Assembly (NCBI GenBank): GCA_050246735.1
Contig: JBFWVM010000012.1
Span: 1-64,000, forward strand
DNA: 64,000 bases
From: Taklimakanibacter sp050246735
Lineage (GTDB): Bacteria; Pseudomonadota; Alphaproteobacteria; Rhizobiales; Aestuariivirgaceae
Reading direction: 5' to 3'
The notes beneath the pieces were generated by a model, which saw only the letters and a list, made by a program, of their open reading frames with translations, was not told the origin of the DNA and searched no databases. Shown here piece by piece: positions 33,837 to 42,243 of the stretch (position 1 is the first letter of the stretch; each line of letters starts with the position of its first letter). The translations under genes and the position numbers were made by a program.

Positions 33837-34328
33837 ATGAAACTCTCGACAAAAGGCAGATATGCAGTGATGGCCATGGTCGATATCGGCCAGAACGGCC
33901 ATGGCCGCACCGTGTCGCTGGCCGAGATTTCCGAGCGCCAGGACATCAGCCAGGAGTATCTGGAGCAGCTGTTCGTGAAGCTGCGCAAGGCGGGCCTGGT
34001 GCAGAGCGCCAGGGGGCCCGGCGGCGGCTACCGGCTGGCGCGCGACGCCGACGATATCGTCGTCTATGACGTCATCGCCGCGGTCGACGAGCCGATGAAG
34101 GTGACCCGCTGCGAGGGCGACGCCGTGGACGGCTGCGTCAAGGGCGAGCGCTGCTGCACCCATGACCTGTGGTCCTCGATCGGCCGGCAGGTGAACACCT
34201 TCCTCGCCAATGTCACGCTGGACGATGTGGTGAACAGGCGCAACCTGGCGCTCGCCGCGTCCATCCGCCAGGCCAAGGCGCGCCATGTGCGCAAGGTCCA
34301 CGACGAGGCAGATGCGCATATATCTTGA
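33837..34328 (+). CDS. iscR: Rrf2-family [2Fe-2S] transcriptional regulator, IscR-like, of the suf operon
   Basis: A 163-residue regulator. The N-terminal winged helix (MKLSTKGRYAVMAMVDI...ISQEYLEQLFVKLRKAGLV, GPGGGYRL) is typical of IscR. Cys92, Cys100 and Cys106 with His109 (TRCEGDAVDGCVKGERCCTH) are placed like the C-C-C-H cluster ligands of E. coli IscR; an additional Cys107 is present. It senses Fe-S status and represses suf when clusters are plentiful. It is the first gene of the suf operon and overlaps the next gene by 17 bases. An IscR-type box lies in its own promoter. Confidence 0.92.
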   Translation: MKLSTKGRYAVMAMVDIGQNGHGRTVSLAEISERQDISQEYLEQLFVKLRKAGLVQSARGPGGGYRLARDADDIVVYDVIAAVDEPMKVTRCEGDAVDGCVKGERCCTHDLWSSIGRQVNTFLANVTLDDVVNRRNLALAASIRQAKARHVRKVHDEADAHIS

Positions 34329-35391
34329 TCATAACGCCACGAGCCCGCTCAAGGAGAGCGCCCGCCAGGCGATGCTCGCAGCCTTGGCGCTGGCCGGCAA
34401 TGCCTCCTCGATCCACGCCGAGGGCCGCGAGGCGCATGCGCTTCTCGACCAGGCGCGCGATGACGTAGCCTGCAGCCTGGGCGTGGTAGCACCCATGGTG
34501 GTCTTCACCTCGGGCGGCAGCGAGGCCAACAACCTGGCGCTCAAGGGGGTGCCGGCCGAGCGGCTCGTCGTGTCCGCCGTCGAGCATCCTTCCGTTCTGG
34601 AGGCGGCGCGCGCGGCAGGCAGGCCGGTCGAGATCCTGCCCGTCGACGGCCGGGGCCTCATCGATCTCGCAGCGCTCCGGAGCCTGCTCGAAACCGGCCC
34701 CCGGGCGCTGGTGAGCGTCATGCTCGCCAACAACGAGACCGGCGTGGTCCAGCCCGTTCGCGAGATCGCAAGCCTCGCCCATGCGCATGGCGCGCTCGTC
34801 CATACCGATGCGGTCCAGGCCCTCGGCAAGATCCCGGTCAATTTCGGGCTTCTTGCCGTCGATCTCCTGAGCGTCTCCGCCCACAAGCTCGGCGGACCGA
34901 TAGGGGCGGGCGCCCTCGTGGTGCGCGACGGACTGGTCCTCGCTCCGCTCGTTCATGGCGGCGGCCAGGAGCTGAGGCGGCGCGCGGGAACCGAGAACCT
35001 CGCGGCGATCGCCGGTTTTGCCGCCGCGGCCCGGGAGAAAAGACTCGAAATCAAGGCCTTGCGCGACCATCTTGAGAGAGGGCTCGAGGGCGCGGTGATC
35101 TTCGGCGCCGAAGCGGAGCGTCTGCCGAACACCAGCTGCTTCGCCCTGCCGGGGCTGTCCGCCGAAACCCTCCTGATGGCGCTCGATCTTGCCGGTTTCG
35201 CCGTCTCTTCGGGCTCGGCCTGCTCCTCCGGCAAGGTGGCGAAATCGCATGTCCTCGCGGCGATGGGGGTTGCCCCCGCTCTGGCCGGCGCGGCCATCCG
35301 CGTGAGCCTCGGCTGGACCACGACGGCCGAAGACGTCGAACAGTTCATCTCCGCCTGGCGCCGCATCGGGGCCCGGCGGAACGCGGCTTGA
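34312..35391 (+). CDS. Cysteine desulfurase, IscS/NifS-like
   Basis: A 359-residue PLP enzyme that removes sulfur from cysteine for cluster assembly. It starts at ATG 34312 (MRIYLDHNATSP), inside the end of iscR. The PLP lysine is K192 in SAHKLGG; the active-site cysteine is C304 in SSGSACSSG, in the group I (IscS/NifS) context with a longer loop. It is the first of two desulfurases in this operon, the other being group II sufS. The pairing is common in rhizobial suf operons; the division of labour is unclear. Confidence 0.93.
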   Translation: MRIYLDHNATSPLKESARQAMLAALALAGNASSIHAEGREAHALLDQARDDVACSLGVVAPMVVFTSGGSEANNLALKGVPAERLVVSAVEHPSVLEAARAAGRPVEILPVDGRGLIDLAALRSLLETGPRALVSVMLANNETGVVQPVREIASLAHAHGALVHTDAVQALGKIPVNFGLLAVDLLSVSAHKLGGPIGAGALVVRDGLVLAPLVHGGGQELRRRAGTENLAAIAGFAAAAREKRLEIKALRDHLERGLEGAVIFGAEAERLPNTSCFALPGLSAETLLMALDLAGFAVSSGSACSSGKVAKSHVLAAMGVAPALAGAAIRVSLGWTTTAEDVEQFISAWRRIGARRNAA

Positions 35392-35406
35392 GATTGGAAG
35401 AAGAAG

Positions 35407-36873
35407 ATGCCCGATATCGATACCATCGAACTCGTCAAGGACATTGACGTCGACAAGTACAAATACGGTTTCACCACCGACATCGAATCCGAGCTGGCGC
35501 CCAAGGGCCTCAACGAGGAGATCGTCGCCTTCATCTCGAAGAAGAAGAACGAACCCCAGTGGATGCTCGACTGGCGGCTCGAGGCCTATCGGCGCTGGGT
35601 GCAGATGGACGAGCCCAAATGGGCGAAGGTCCATTATCCCAGGATCGACTTCCAGGACCTGCATTACTATGCCGCTCCCAAGAGCATGGCCGGGCCCAAG
35701 AGCCTCGACGAGGTCGATCCCGAGCTCCTCAGGACCTATGAGAAGCTCGGCATCCCGCTGCGCGAGAGAGAGGTGCTGGCGGGCGTCGAGGGCGCCAGGG
35801 TCGCCGTCGATGCGGTGTTCGATTCGGTGTCCGTCGTCACCACCTTCAAGGAGGAGCTCGCCAAGGCGGGCGTCATCTTCTGCTCGATCTCGGAAGCCAT
35901 CCGCGAGCATCCCGAGCTCGTGAGGAAGTATCTGGGCTCGGTGGTGCCGCAAGGCGATAATTTCTACGCGGCTCTCAACTCCGCGGTCTTCTCGGACGGT
36001 TCCTTCGTCTATGTGCCGCCCGATACGCGCTGCCCGATGGAGCTGTCGACCTATTTCCGCATCAACGAGAAGAACACCGGCCAGTTCGAGCGCACCCTCA
36101 TCATCGCCGACAAGGGCGCCTATGTGTCCTATCTCGAGGGCTGCACCGCACCGACTCGCGACGAGAACCAGCTCCATGCCGCGGTGGTCGAGCTCATCGC
36201 CCTCGACGACGCCGAGATCAAGTATTCGACGGTGCAGAACTGGTATCCGGGCGACAAGGAAGGCAAGGGCGGGGTCTATAATTTCGTGACCAAGCGCGGC
36301 GACTGCCGCGGCCGCAACGCCAAGATCTCCTGGACCCAGGTCGAGACCGGCTCGGCCATCACCTGGAAATATCCAAGCTGCATCCTGCGCGGCGACAATT
36401 CGCGCGGCGAGTTCTACTCGATCGCCATTTCCAACGGCCGCCAGCAGGTCGATTCCGGCACCAAGATGATCCATCTCGGCAAGAACACCTCGAGCCGCAT
36501 CGTCTCCAAGGGCATTGCCGCCGGGCAGAGCGACAACACCTACCGGGGACTGGTCTCGGCCCACCGCAAGGCGGCCAACGCCCGCAACTTCACCCAGTGC
36601 GACTCGCTTCTGATCGGCGACAGATGCGGCGCCCATACCGTGCCCTATATCGAGGCCAAGACGCCGACCGCGCATTTCGAGCATGAGGCGACGACCTCGA
36701 AGATCTCCGACGACCAGATGTTCTACTGCCAGTCGCGCGGGCTCTCGGAAGAGGAGGCGGTGACGCTCATCGTCAACGGCTTCGTGCGCGACGTGCTGCA
36801 GCAATTGCCGATGGAATTCATGGCCGAGACGCAGAAGCTGATCGGCATCAGCCTGGAAGGCAGCGTGGGATGA
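35407..36873 (+). CDS. sufB: Fe-S cluster assembly scaffold SufB
   Basis: A 488-residue scaffold protein of the SufBCD complex that builds [4Fe-4S] clusters in the cytoplasm. Signatures: EPQWMLDWRLEAYRRW, CSISEAIREHPELVRKYLGSVVP, VSYLEGCTAP, RNAKISWTQVETGSAITWKYPSC, and the C-terminal FYCQSRGLSEEEA. Length is normal. It follows the desulfurase by 15 bases with AGAAGAAG as ribosome binding site. Confidence 0.97.
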   Translation: MPDIDTIELVKDIDVDKYKYGFTTDIESELAPKGLNEEIVAFISKKKNEPQWMLDWRLEAYRRWVQMDEPKWAKVHYPRIDFQDLHYYAAPKSMAGPKSLDEVDPELLRTYEKLGIPLREREVLAGVEGARVAVDAVFDSVSVVTTFKEELAKAGVIFCSISEAIREHPELVRKYLGSVVPQGDNFYAALNSAVFSDGSFVYVPPDTRCPMELSTYFRINEKNTGQFERTLIIADKGAYVSYLEGCTAPTRDENQLHAAVVELIALDDAEIKYSTVQNWYPGDKEGKGGVYNFVTKRGDCRGRNAKISWTQVETGSAITWKYPSCILRGDNSRGEFYSIAISNGRQQVDSGTKMIHLGKNTSSRIVSKGIAAGQSDNTYRGLVSAHRKAANARNFTQCDSLLIGDRCGAHTVPYIEAKTPTAHFEHEATTSKISDDQMFYCQSRGLSEEEAVTLIVNGFVRDVLQQLPMEFMAETQKLIGISLEGSVG

Positions 36874-36930
36874 ACGGGACCCATGCCGGCCTTTCGACGA
36901 CCTGCAACGATGATGTGAAAGACAAGAAGA

Positions 36931-37686
36931 ATGCTTGAGATCAACAAACTGAGCGTCAAACTGGCGGACGAAGACCGCACCATCCTGAACGGGCTCACCC
37001 TCGATGTGAAGCCGGGCGAGGTCCACGCCATCATGGGCCCGAACGGGTCGGGCAAGTCGACCCTATCCTATGTGCTGGCCGGGCGCGAGGGCTATGAGGT
37101 GACGGGCGGCTCGGCCACCTACAAGGGCGAGGACCTGCTCGCCATGGAGCCCGACCAGCGCGCCGCCAAGGGCCTGTTCCTGGCCTTCCAGTATCCGATC
37201 GAGATCCCGGGCGTCGCCACCATGCAGTTCCTCAAGGTGGCGCTGAACGCCCAGCGCAAGGCCCGCGGCGAGAAGGAGCTGACCACGCCCGAATTCATGA
37301 AGCTGGTCAAGGACCGCGCCGCCAGGCTCGGCATCTCGCAGGACATGCTCAAGCGCGCCGTCAATGTCGGCTTTTCCGGCGGCGAGAAGAAGCGCGCCGA
37401 GATCCTCCAGATGGCGGTGCTCGAGCCCGCATTGTGCATCCTCGACGAGACCGATTCCGGTCTCGACATCGACGCCTTGCGCATCGTCGCCGACGGCGTG
37501 AACGCGCTGCGCTCGCCCGACCGCGCCATGGTCGTCATCACCCACTACCAGCGCCTGCTCGAATACATCGTGCCGGACTACGTGCATGTCCTGTCGCAGG
37601 GCCGCATCGTGAAGTCGGGCGGCAAGGAGCTGGCGCTCGAGCTCGAAGCCAAGGGCTATGCCGAGTTCGCAAGAGAAGCCGCATGA
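36931..37686 (+). CDS. sufC: Fe-S cluster assembly ATPase SufC
   Basis: A 251-residue ABC-type ATPase that drives SufBCD. Walker A is GPNGSGKST, the ABC signature is the GFSGGEKKRAEILQM variant, Walker B is CILDETDSGLDIDAL, and the switch His is in VVITHYQRLL. It is soluble, with no membrane partner. Its stop overlaps the sufD start by 4 bases; the 57-base gap to sufB contains no separate signal I can identify. Confidence 0.97.
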   Translation: MLEINKLSVKLADEDRTILNGLTLDVKPGEVHAIMGPNGSGKSTLSYVLAGREGYEVTGGSATYKGEDLLAMEPDQRAAKGLFLAFQYPIEIPGVATMQFLKVALNAQRKARGEKELTTPEFMKLVKDRAARLGISQDMLKRAVNVGFSGGEKKRAEILQMAVLEPALCILDETDSGLDIDALRIVADGVNALRSPDRAMVVITHYQRLLEYIVPDYVHVLSQGRIVKSGGKELALELEAKGYAEFAREAA

Positions 37687-38885
37687 ACATCGCCGTGAAC
37701 AAGACGCCGGCGGAACTCGCCTATGACGGCATGCTGCTGCCGCATCCGCGCCTCGAGGACTGGAAGTGGACCAACCTCAGGACCCTGATCGACCGGCCTT
37801 ATCCGCCGCGCGTCACGGTTCCGGCCGACGGCAAAGACGTCGAGCGCCTGCTCGGGCGCGATCCCCTTGGCAAGCTGGCGCGCAGCCGCATCGTCTTCGT
37901 CAACGGGGTGTTCGATCCGTCCCGGTCGAGCCTGCCCCAGGGCGGCGATGTCAGGGTCACGCGGCAGCTTCAGCCGCCGGCCGCTTCCGACGACGAGCCG
38001 GTGCTGGCCATGAACCGCGCCTTCGCGACCGACGGCGTCCTGATCGAGATCGCCTCCAATATCGATGCGCCGGTGGCGCTGGTCATGCTGGCGACCGCGG
38101 GCGAGGCGCGCACCATCGCGACACGCCACGCGGTCAGGGTGGCGGAGGGCGCCTCGGCGACGCTCTTCGAGGTCCATCTCGGCGAAGGCGACTATCTCGC
38201 CAACAGCGTGGTCGACGTGACGCTGGGCGCGCGAGCCAAGCTCGACAGGGTCAAGCTCGAGATCGAAGCGCGGGACGCCATCCACCTGGCGCATGCGTTT
38301 ATCTCGGTCGGCCGCGAAGCCGTCCTGCGCGACTTCACCCTGACCTCCGGTGCCCGCGTCAACCGCCAGAACGGCACGGTCTCCTTCGCCGGCGAGAAGG
38401 CCGACGCGAAGGTTTCCGGCGCATATCTCCTCGCCGGCCGGCAGCATGCCGACACCCGCCTCGTCATCGACCATCGGGTGCCGAAATGCACCAGCCGCGA
38501 GCTCTTCAAATGCGTGATGGACGACAACGCGCGCGGCGTCTTCCAGGGCAAGGTCATCGTCCAGCGCGATGCCCAGAAGACCGACGGCAAGCAGTCGTCG
38601 CATGCGCTTTTGCTCTCCGAGAGGGCCGAGTTCGACGCCAAGCCCGAGCTCGAGATCTATGCCGACGACGTCGTCTGCGGCCACGGCGCGACCAGCGGCG
38701 ATATCGACCACAACCATCTCTTCTATCTGCGCTCGCGCGGCATCCCCGAGGCCGAGGCCAAGTCGATGCTGATCTCGGCCTTCGTCGCCGAGGCTTTCGA
38801 TACGATCGGTCACGAGGATGTGCGCGACGAGCTGGCGCGTTTCGCCGGGCGCTGGCTGGTCGGCCACAAGGCAGGGAAGCCGTGA
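37683..38885 (+). CDS. sufD: Fe-S cluster assembly protein SufD
   Basis: A 400-residue paralogue of SufB that pairs with it in the SufBC2D complex and helps in iron acquisition. Signatures: EDWKWTNLRTLID, RNAKV-like ADAKVSGAYLLAGRQHADTRLVIDH, CTSRELFKCVMDDNARGVFQGKV, and HGATSGDIDHNHLFYLRSRGI. ATG 37683 overlaps the sufC stop and GTG of sufS overlaps its own stop, indicating translational coupling throughout sufCDS. Confidence 0.95.
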   Translation: MNIAVNKTPAELAYDGMLLPHPRLEDWKWTNLRTLIDRPYPPRVTVPADGKDVERLLGRDPLGKLARSRIVFVNGVFDPSRSSLPQGGDVRVTRQLQPPAASDDEPVLAMNRAFATDGVLIEIASNIDAPVALVMLATAGEARTIATRHAVRVAEGASATLFEVHLGEGDYLANSVVDVTLGARAKLDRVKLEIEARDAIHLAHAFISVGREAVLRDFTLTSGARVNRQNGTVSFAGEKADAKVSGAYLLAGRQHADTRLVIDHRVPKCTSRELFKCVMDDNARGVFQGKVIVQRDAQKTDGKQSSHALLLSERAEFDAKPELEIYADDVVCGHGATSGDIDHNHLFYLRSRGIPEAEAKSMLISAFVAEAFDTIGHEDVRDELARFAGRWLVGHKAGKP

Positions 38886-40126
38886 CGGCCCTCGGGAAAG
38901 TCGTTCCGGCCTATGACGTCGAGGCGATCCGCCGCGACTTCCCCATCCTGGCGCGCGAGGTCTACGGCAAGCCGCTGGTCTATCTCGACAACGCGGCCTC
39001 GGCGCAGAAGCCGAGAGCGGTGCTCGAGCGCATGCGCCGGGCGATGGAGGAAGACTATGCCAATGTCCATCGCGGCCTGCACTATCTCTCCAATACCTCG
39101 ACCCAGGCCTTCGAGGATGCGCGCGAGAGCGTCCGGCGCTTCATGAATGCGCCGTCCAAGGACCAGATCGTCTTCACCCGCAATGCCACCGAGGCCATCA
39201 ACCTCGTGGCGCAGTCCTTCGGCGGCATGGTGATCGGCGAGGGCGACGAGATCGTGCTCTCGATACTCGAGCATCATTCCAACATCGTCCCCTGGCATTT
39301 CCATCGCGAGCGCCGCGGCGCCGTGATCAGATGGGCGCCGGTCGACGACGACGGAAACTTCCTCATCGAGGAATTCGAGAAGCTGCTCGGGCCCCGCACC
39401 CGGATGGTCGCCGTCACCCAGATGTCGAACGCCCTCGGCACCATCGTTCCGGTGAGGGAGGTCATCCGCATCGCCCATGCGAAAGGCGTGCCGGTGCTGG
39501 TCGATGGCAGCCAGGCGGCGGTTCACCTGCCCGTCGACGTGCAGGAGCTCGACGCCGACTTCTACGCCTTCACCGGCCACAAGACCTACGGACCGTCGGG
39601 CATCGGCGTGCTCTATGGCAAGATGGAGCATCTGAAGCGCATGCCGCCCTACCAGGGCGGCGGCGAGATGATCGGCGAGGTCACGCTCGACGGCATCACC
39701 TATGCCGAGCCGCCGCATCGCTTCGAGGCGGGAACGCCGGCCATCGTCGAGGCGATCGGGCTCGGCGCGGCGCTCGACTACATGCAAGGCATCGGCTTCG
39801 AGACCATCGCCGCCCATGAGGCGGATCTGCGCGACTATGCCATGGCGCGCCTGGCGGAGATCAATTCGCTGCGCATCTTCGGCCGCGCCAGGGACAAGGG
39901 CGCGATCGTCTCCTTCAACATGGAAGGGGCCCATGCCCACGACATCTCGACGGTGATCGATCGCGCCGGCGTCGCGGTCAGGGCCGGCACCCATTGTACC
40001 CAGCCGCTCCTGGCCCGTTTCGGCGTCACCGCCACGTGCCGCGCTTCCTTCGGCCTCTACAATACGCGGGCCGAAGTTGATAAATTGGCCGAAGCGCTTA
40101 TCTCAGCGCAGAGGATATTCTTGTGA
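38882..40126 (+). CDS. sufS: Cysteine desulfurase SufS (group II)
   Basis: A 414-residue PLP enzyme starting at GTG 38882 within the sufD stop. Markers: YLDNAASAQKP, the HRGLHYLSNTST segment, PLP Lys in FTGHKTYGPSGIG, and the catalytic Cys in RAGTHCTQPLLARFG. SufS usually needs the sulfur acceptor SufE or SufU to speed turnover; neither is adjacent. Its stop overlaps the DUF59 gene start by 4 bases. Confidence 0.95.
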   Translation: MTALGKVVPAYDVEAIRRDFPILAREVYGKPLVYLDNAASAQKPRAVLERMRRAMEEDYANVHRGLHYLSNTSTQAFEDARESVRRFMNAPSKDQIVFTRNATEAINLVAQSFGGMVIGEGDEIVLSILEHHSNIVPWHFHRERRGAVIRWAPVDDDGNFLIEEFEKLLGPRTRMVAVTQMSNALGTIVPVREVIRIAHAKGVPVLVDGSQAAVHLPVDVQELDADFYAFTGHKTYGPSGIGVLYGKMEHLKRMPPYQGGGEMIGEVTLDGITYAEPPHRFEAGTPAIVEAIGLGAALDYMQGIGFETIAAHEADLRDYAMARLAEINSLRIFGRARDKGAIVSFNMEGAHAHDISTVIDRAGVAVRAGTHCTQPLLARFGVTATCRASFGLYNTRAEVDKLAEALISAQRIFL

Positions 40127-40506
40127 GCGAAGTCCAGGACCATAGCGCCGTGCCCGAGACGGCGGCTGCCACGCCGGCCTCCGCCCTTGCGCCGGACGAG
40201 ATCGCGCGCCTGACGGACGACATAACGGCGGCCCTGAAGACGGTCTATGACCCTGAAATCCCTGTCGATATTTATGAGTTGGGTCTCGTCTACAAGGTCG
40301 ATATCGAGGACGACCGTCAGGTCAGCATCGATATGACCCTGACGGCGCCCGGCTGCCCGGTGGCCGGCGACATGCCGGGCTGGGTCGAGAACGCCGTGGG
40401 CGCGGTTCCCGGCGTCTCCGGCGTCAAGGTCAACCTGGTGTTCGATCCGCCGTGGGATCATTCACGCATGTCGGATGAAGCGCGCGTCGCGCTCAATATG
40501 TGGTAG
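40123..40506 (+). CDS. sufT: DUF59 / MIP18-family Fe-S assembly protein (SufT-like)
   Basis: A 127-residue protein starting at GTG 40123. The DUF59 core (about 28-125) has TVYDPEIPVDIYELGLVY, MTLTAPGCPVAGDMP with the conserved reactive Cys, and LVFDPPWDHSRMSDEARVALNMW. Such proteins help mature Fe-S proteins and recur in alphaproteobacterial suf operons. The first ~25 residues are Ala/Pro/Thr-rich and probably disordered. The symbol is by analogy. Confidence 0.9.
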   Translation: MSEVQDHSAVPETAAATPASALAPDEIARLTDDITAALKTVYDPEIPVDIYELGLVYKVDIEDDRQVSIDMTLTAPGCPVAGDMPGWVENAVGAVPGVSGVKVNLVFDPPWDHSRMSDEARVALNMW

Positions 40507-40511
40507 GTTTC

Positions 40512-40889
40512 ATGGCCATGTCCCGTCCTCGACCCAAAGTGATGACGCTCACCGAAGCCGCGGCCCAGCGTGTGAAAGCCATCATGGCGAAGGCCAAGAC
40601 TCCGGTGGTCGCCTTGCGCCTCGGCGTGAAGAACGGCGGCTGCGCCGGCATGGAATACACGATGGAATGGGCCGAACATAAGCGGCCGCTCGACGAGGTC
40701 GTGGAAGACCGCGGCGTCAAGATATTCATCGACCCGAAGGCGATCCTGTTCCTGCTCGGCACCGAGATGGACTACCGGGAATCGATGCTGAAATCGGGCT
40801 TCGTCTTCAACAACCCGAACCAGACGTCGGCCTGCGGCTGCGGCGAATCGGTGATGCTGAAGCCGGCGGAGCCCGTGCCCGCCGGCTAG
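40512..40889 (+). CDS. sufA: A-type Fe-S carrier SufA/IscA (HesB family)
   Basis: A 125-residue A-type carrier with the three invariant cluster-binding cysteines, Cys44 (NGGCAGM), Cys108 and Cys110 (SACGCGES), that receives clusters from SufBCD and passes them on. ATG 40512 is chosen over GTG 40500 (in the preceding stop region) and ATG 40518 because TAGG lies just upstream; the choice is uncertain by four codons. Last gene of the suf operon. Confidence 0.94.
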   Translation: MAMSRPRPKVMTLTEAAAQRVKAIMAKAKTPVVALRLGVKNGGCAGMEYTMEWAEHKRPLDEVVEDRGVKIFIDPKAILFLLGTEMDYRESMLKSGFVFNNPNQTSACGCGESVMLKPAEPVPAG

Positions 40890-40947
40890 GGCCGGCGCCT
40901 TTACCTGCTTTTCATACCCGTCCCGCTAGTCTCATGGCGGAGGATGG

Positions 40948-42243
40948 ATGACGGCCAGAAAGCTCATCGCGCGCCTGTTCGGCGTCGTCGGCGCCCGCGC
41001 CGCGGCGGCGGCCCTGGGCCTCCTCAGCCAGCTCGCCCTGGCGCGGGTGTTCTCTCCCGCCGATGTCGGCATCTTCCTGCTCACCACCAGCATCATGGCC
41101 TTTGCCAGCCTCTTCATGACGGGCGGCTATCCGGCCCTCGGCCTCACCTATCTGGCGCGCTACCAGTCCCTGGCCCGCAAGACCCTGGTCGAGGCTTTCC
41201 ATGCCGCCGCCTTGCGCACCACGCTCGTCCTGGCCGTGGTTATGGCGGCGGCCGCCGCACTGGCCTATTTCACCCCGGCCTTCGCCGCGCTGCGCCCGGC
41301 CATCCTCTTCGGCGCGCTCGCCGCCCCGGCGCATGCGTTCATCCGCCTCAACAATTCGGCGGCGAACTCACTGCGCCGCTTCGATCTTTCCTTCGTGCCC
41401 GACTTCGTCCTGCGCAGCGGCTTCCTGTTCGTCGCCATCATCGCCGTCGTCTCCCTCGCGCATGAGCCCGACATCGACTGGATATTGTGGGCGATCGTGA
41501 TCTCGACCTATGCCGCCGCCATGATCCAGGCCGTGCTGCTCGGGCGCTCCGGCGTGATCGCCAACGTGTCCACCGTCCGGCCCCGGAGCCTGACGGCGTT
41601 CTACCGCTTAAGGGCCGCCGCTCTCCTGGTGGGCGCCTTCGTTACGTTCGTCTTCGCCGAGATCGTGACGCTCGCCGCCGGTCTTTTGCTGCCGCCCCAC
41701 GACGTGGCCGTGGTGGGCATCGCCGTCAGGCTTGCGGCAATTGCCGGATTCGTGGTTCAGACGATGCAGCTCATCGCCATCCCGGACCTGACCGACACGA
41801 TGACGAAAGGCACGCCCGCCGCCGCCGCCCGGCTGATGCGGAGGACCAACCTGATCAATCTGGCTCTCATGACGATGGCGATCCTCGTCACCCTGGGGCT
41901 CGGCGACTGGGTCCTGTCGCTTTTCGGCCCGGACTACCGGTCCGGCAAATGGCTCCTGATCCTGTTCCTGCTCAGCCAGACCGTGCGGTCCGCCGGAACG
42001 ATGAACAACCATCTTCTGTCGCTGGGCGGACACCAGTCGCGCACCGCCGCCGTCTGTGCCGTTTCCCTGGCGGTGCTGTTCGGCGCCGCCGCCGGGCTGA
42101 CACCCTATCTCGGAATCGACGGCATGGGCTGGGCCGCCCTGGCGGCCGAATGTGTCTGGGCCGTCGGCCTCGCAATATCCGCCCAGTCCCTGACCGGCCG
42201 CCGCGGCGACCTCCTGGCGGGTCTTGGGCTCCGGATCAGCTAG
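40948..42243 (+). CDS. Oligosaccharide/lipopolysaccharide flippase-like membrane protein (MOP superfamily)
   Basis: A 431-residue protein with about 12-14 hydrophobic helices and the general look of Wzx/RfbX-type flippases, which move undecaprenyl-linked glycans across the inner membrane. GGAGG precedes the ATG. There is no neighbouring glycosyltransferase or polymerase, so its cargo cannot be assigned. Its end overlaps the convergent helicase gene by 8 bases. Confidence 0.75.
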   Translation: MTARKLIARLFGVVGARAAAAALGLLSQLALARVFSPADVGIFLLTTSIMAFASLFMTGGYPALGLTYLARYQSLARKTLVEAFHAAALRTTLVLAVVMAAAAALAYFTPAFAALRPAILFGALAAPAHAFIRLNNSAANSLRRFDLSFVPDFVLRSGFLFVAIIAVVSLAHEPDIDWILWAIVISTYAAAMIQAVLLGRSGVIANVSTVRPRSLTAFYRLRAAALLVGAFVTFVFAEIVTLAAGLLLPPHDVAVVGIAVRLAAIAGFVVQTMQLIAIPDLTDTMTKGTPAAAARLMRRTNLINLALMTMAILVTLGLGDWVLSLFGPDYRSGKWLLILFLLSQTVRSAGTMNNHLLSLGGHQSRTAAVCAVSLAVLFGAAAGLTPYLGIDGMGWAALAAECVWAVGLAISAQSLTGRRGDLLAGLGLRIS

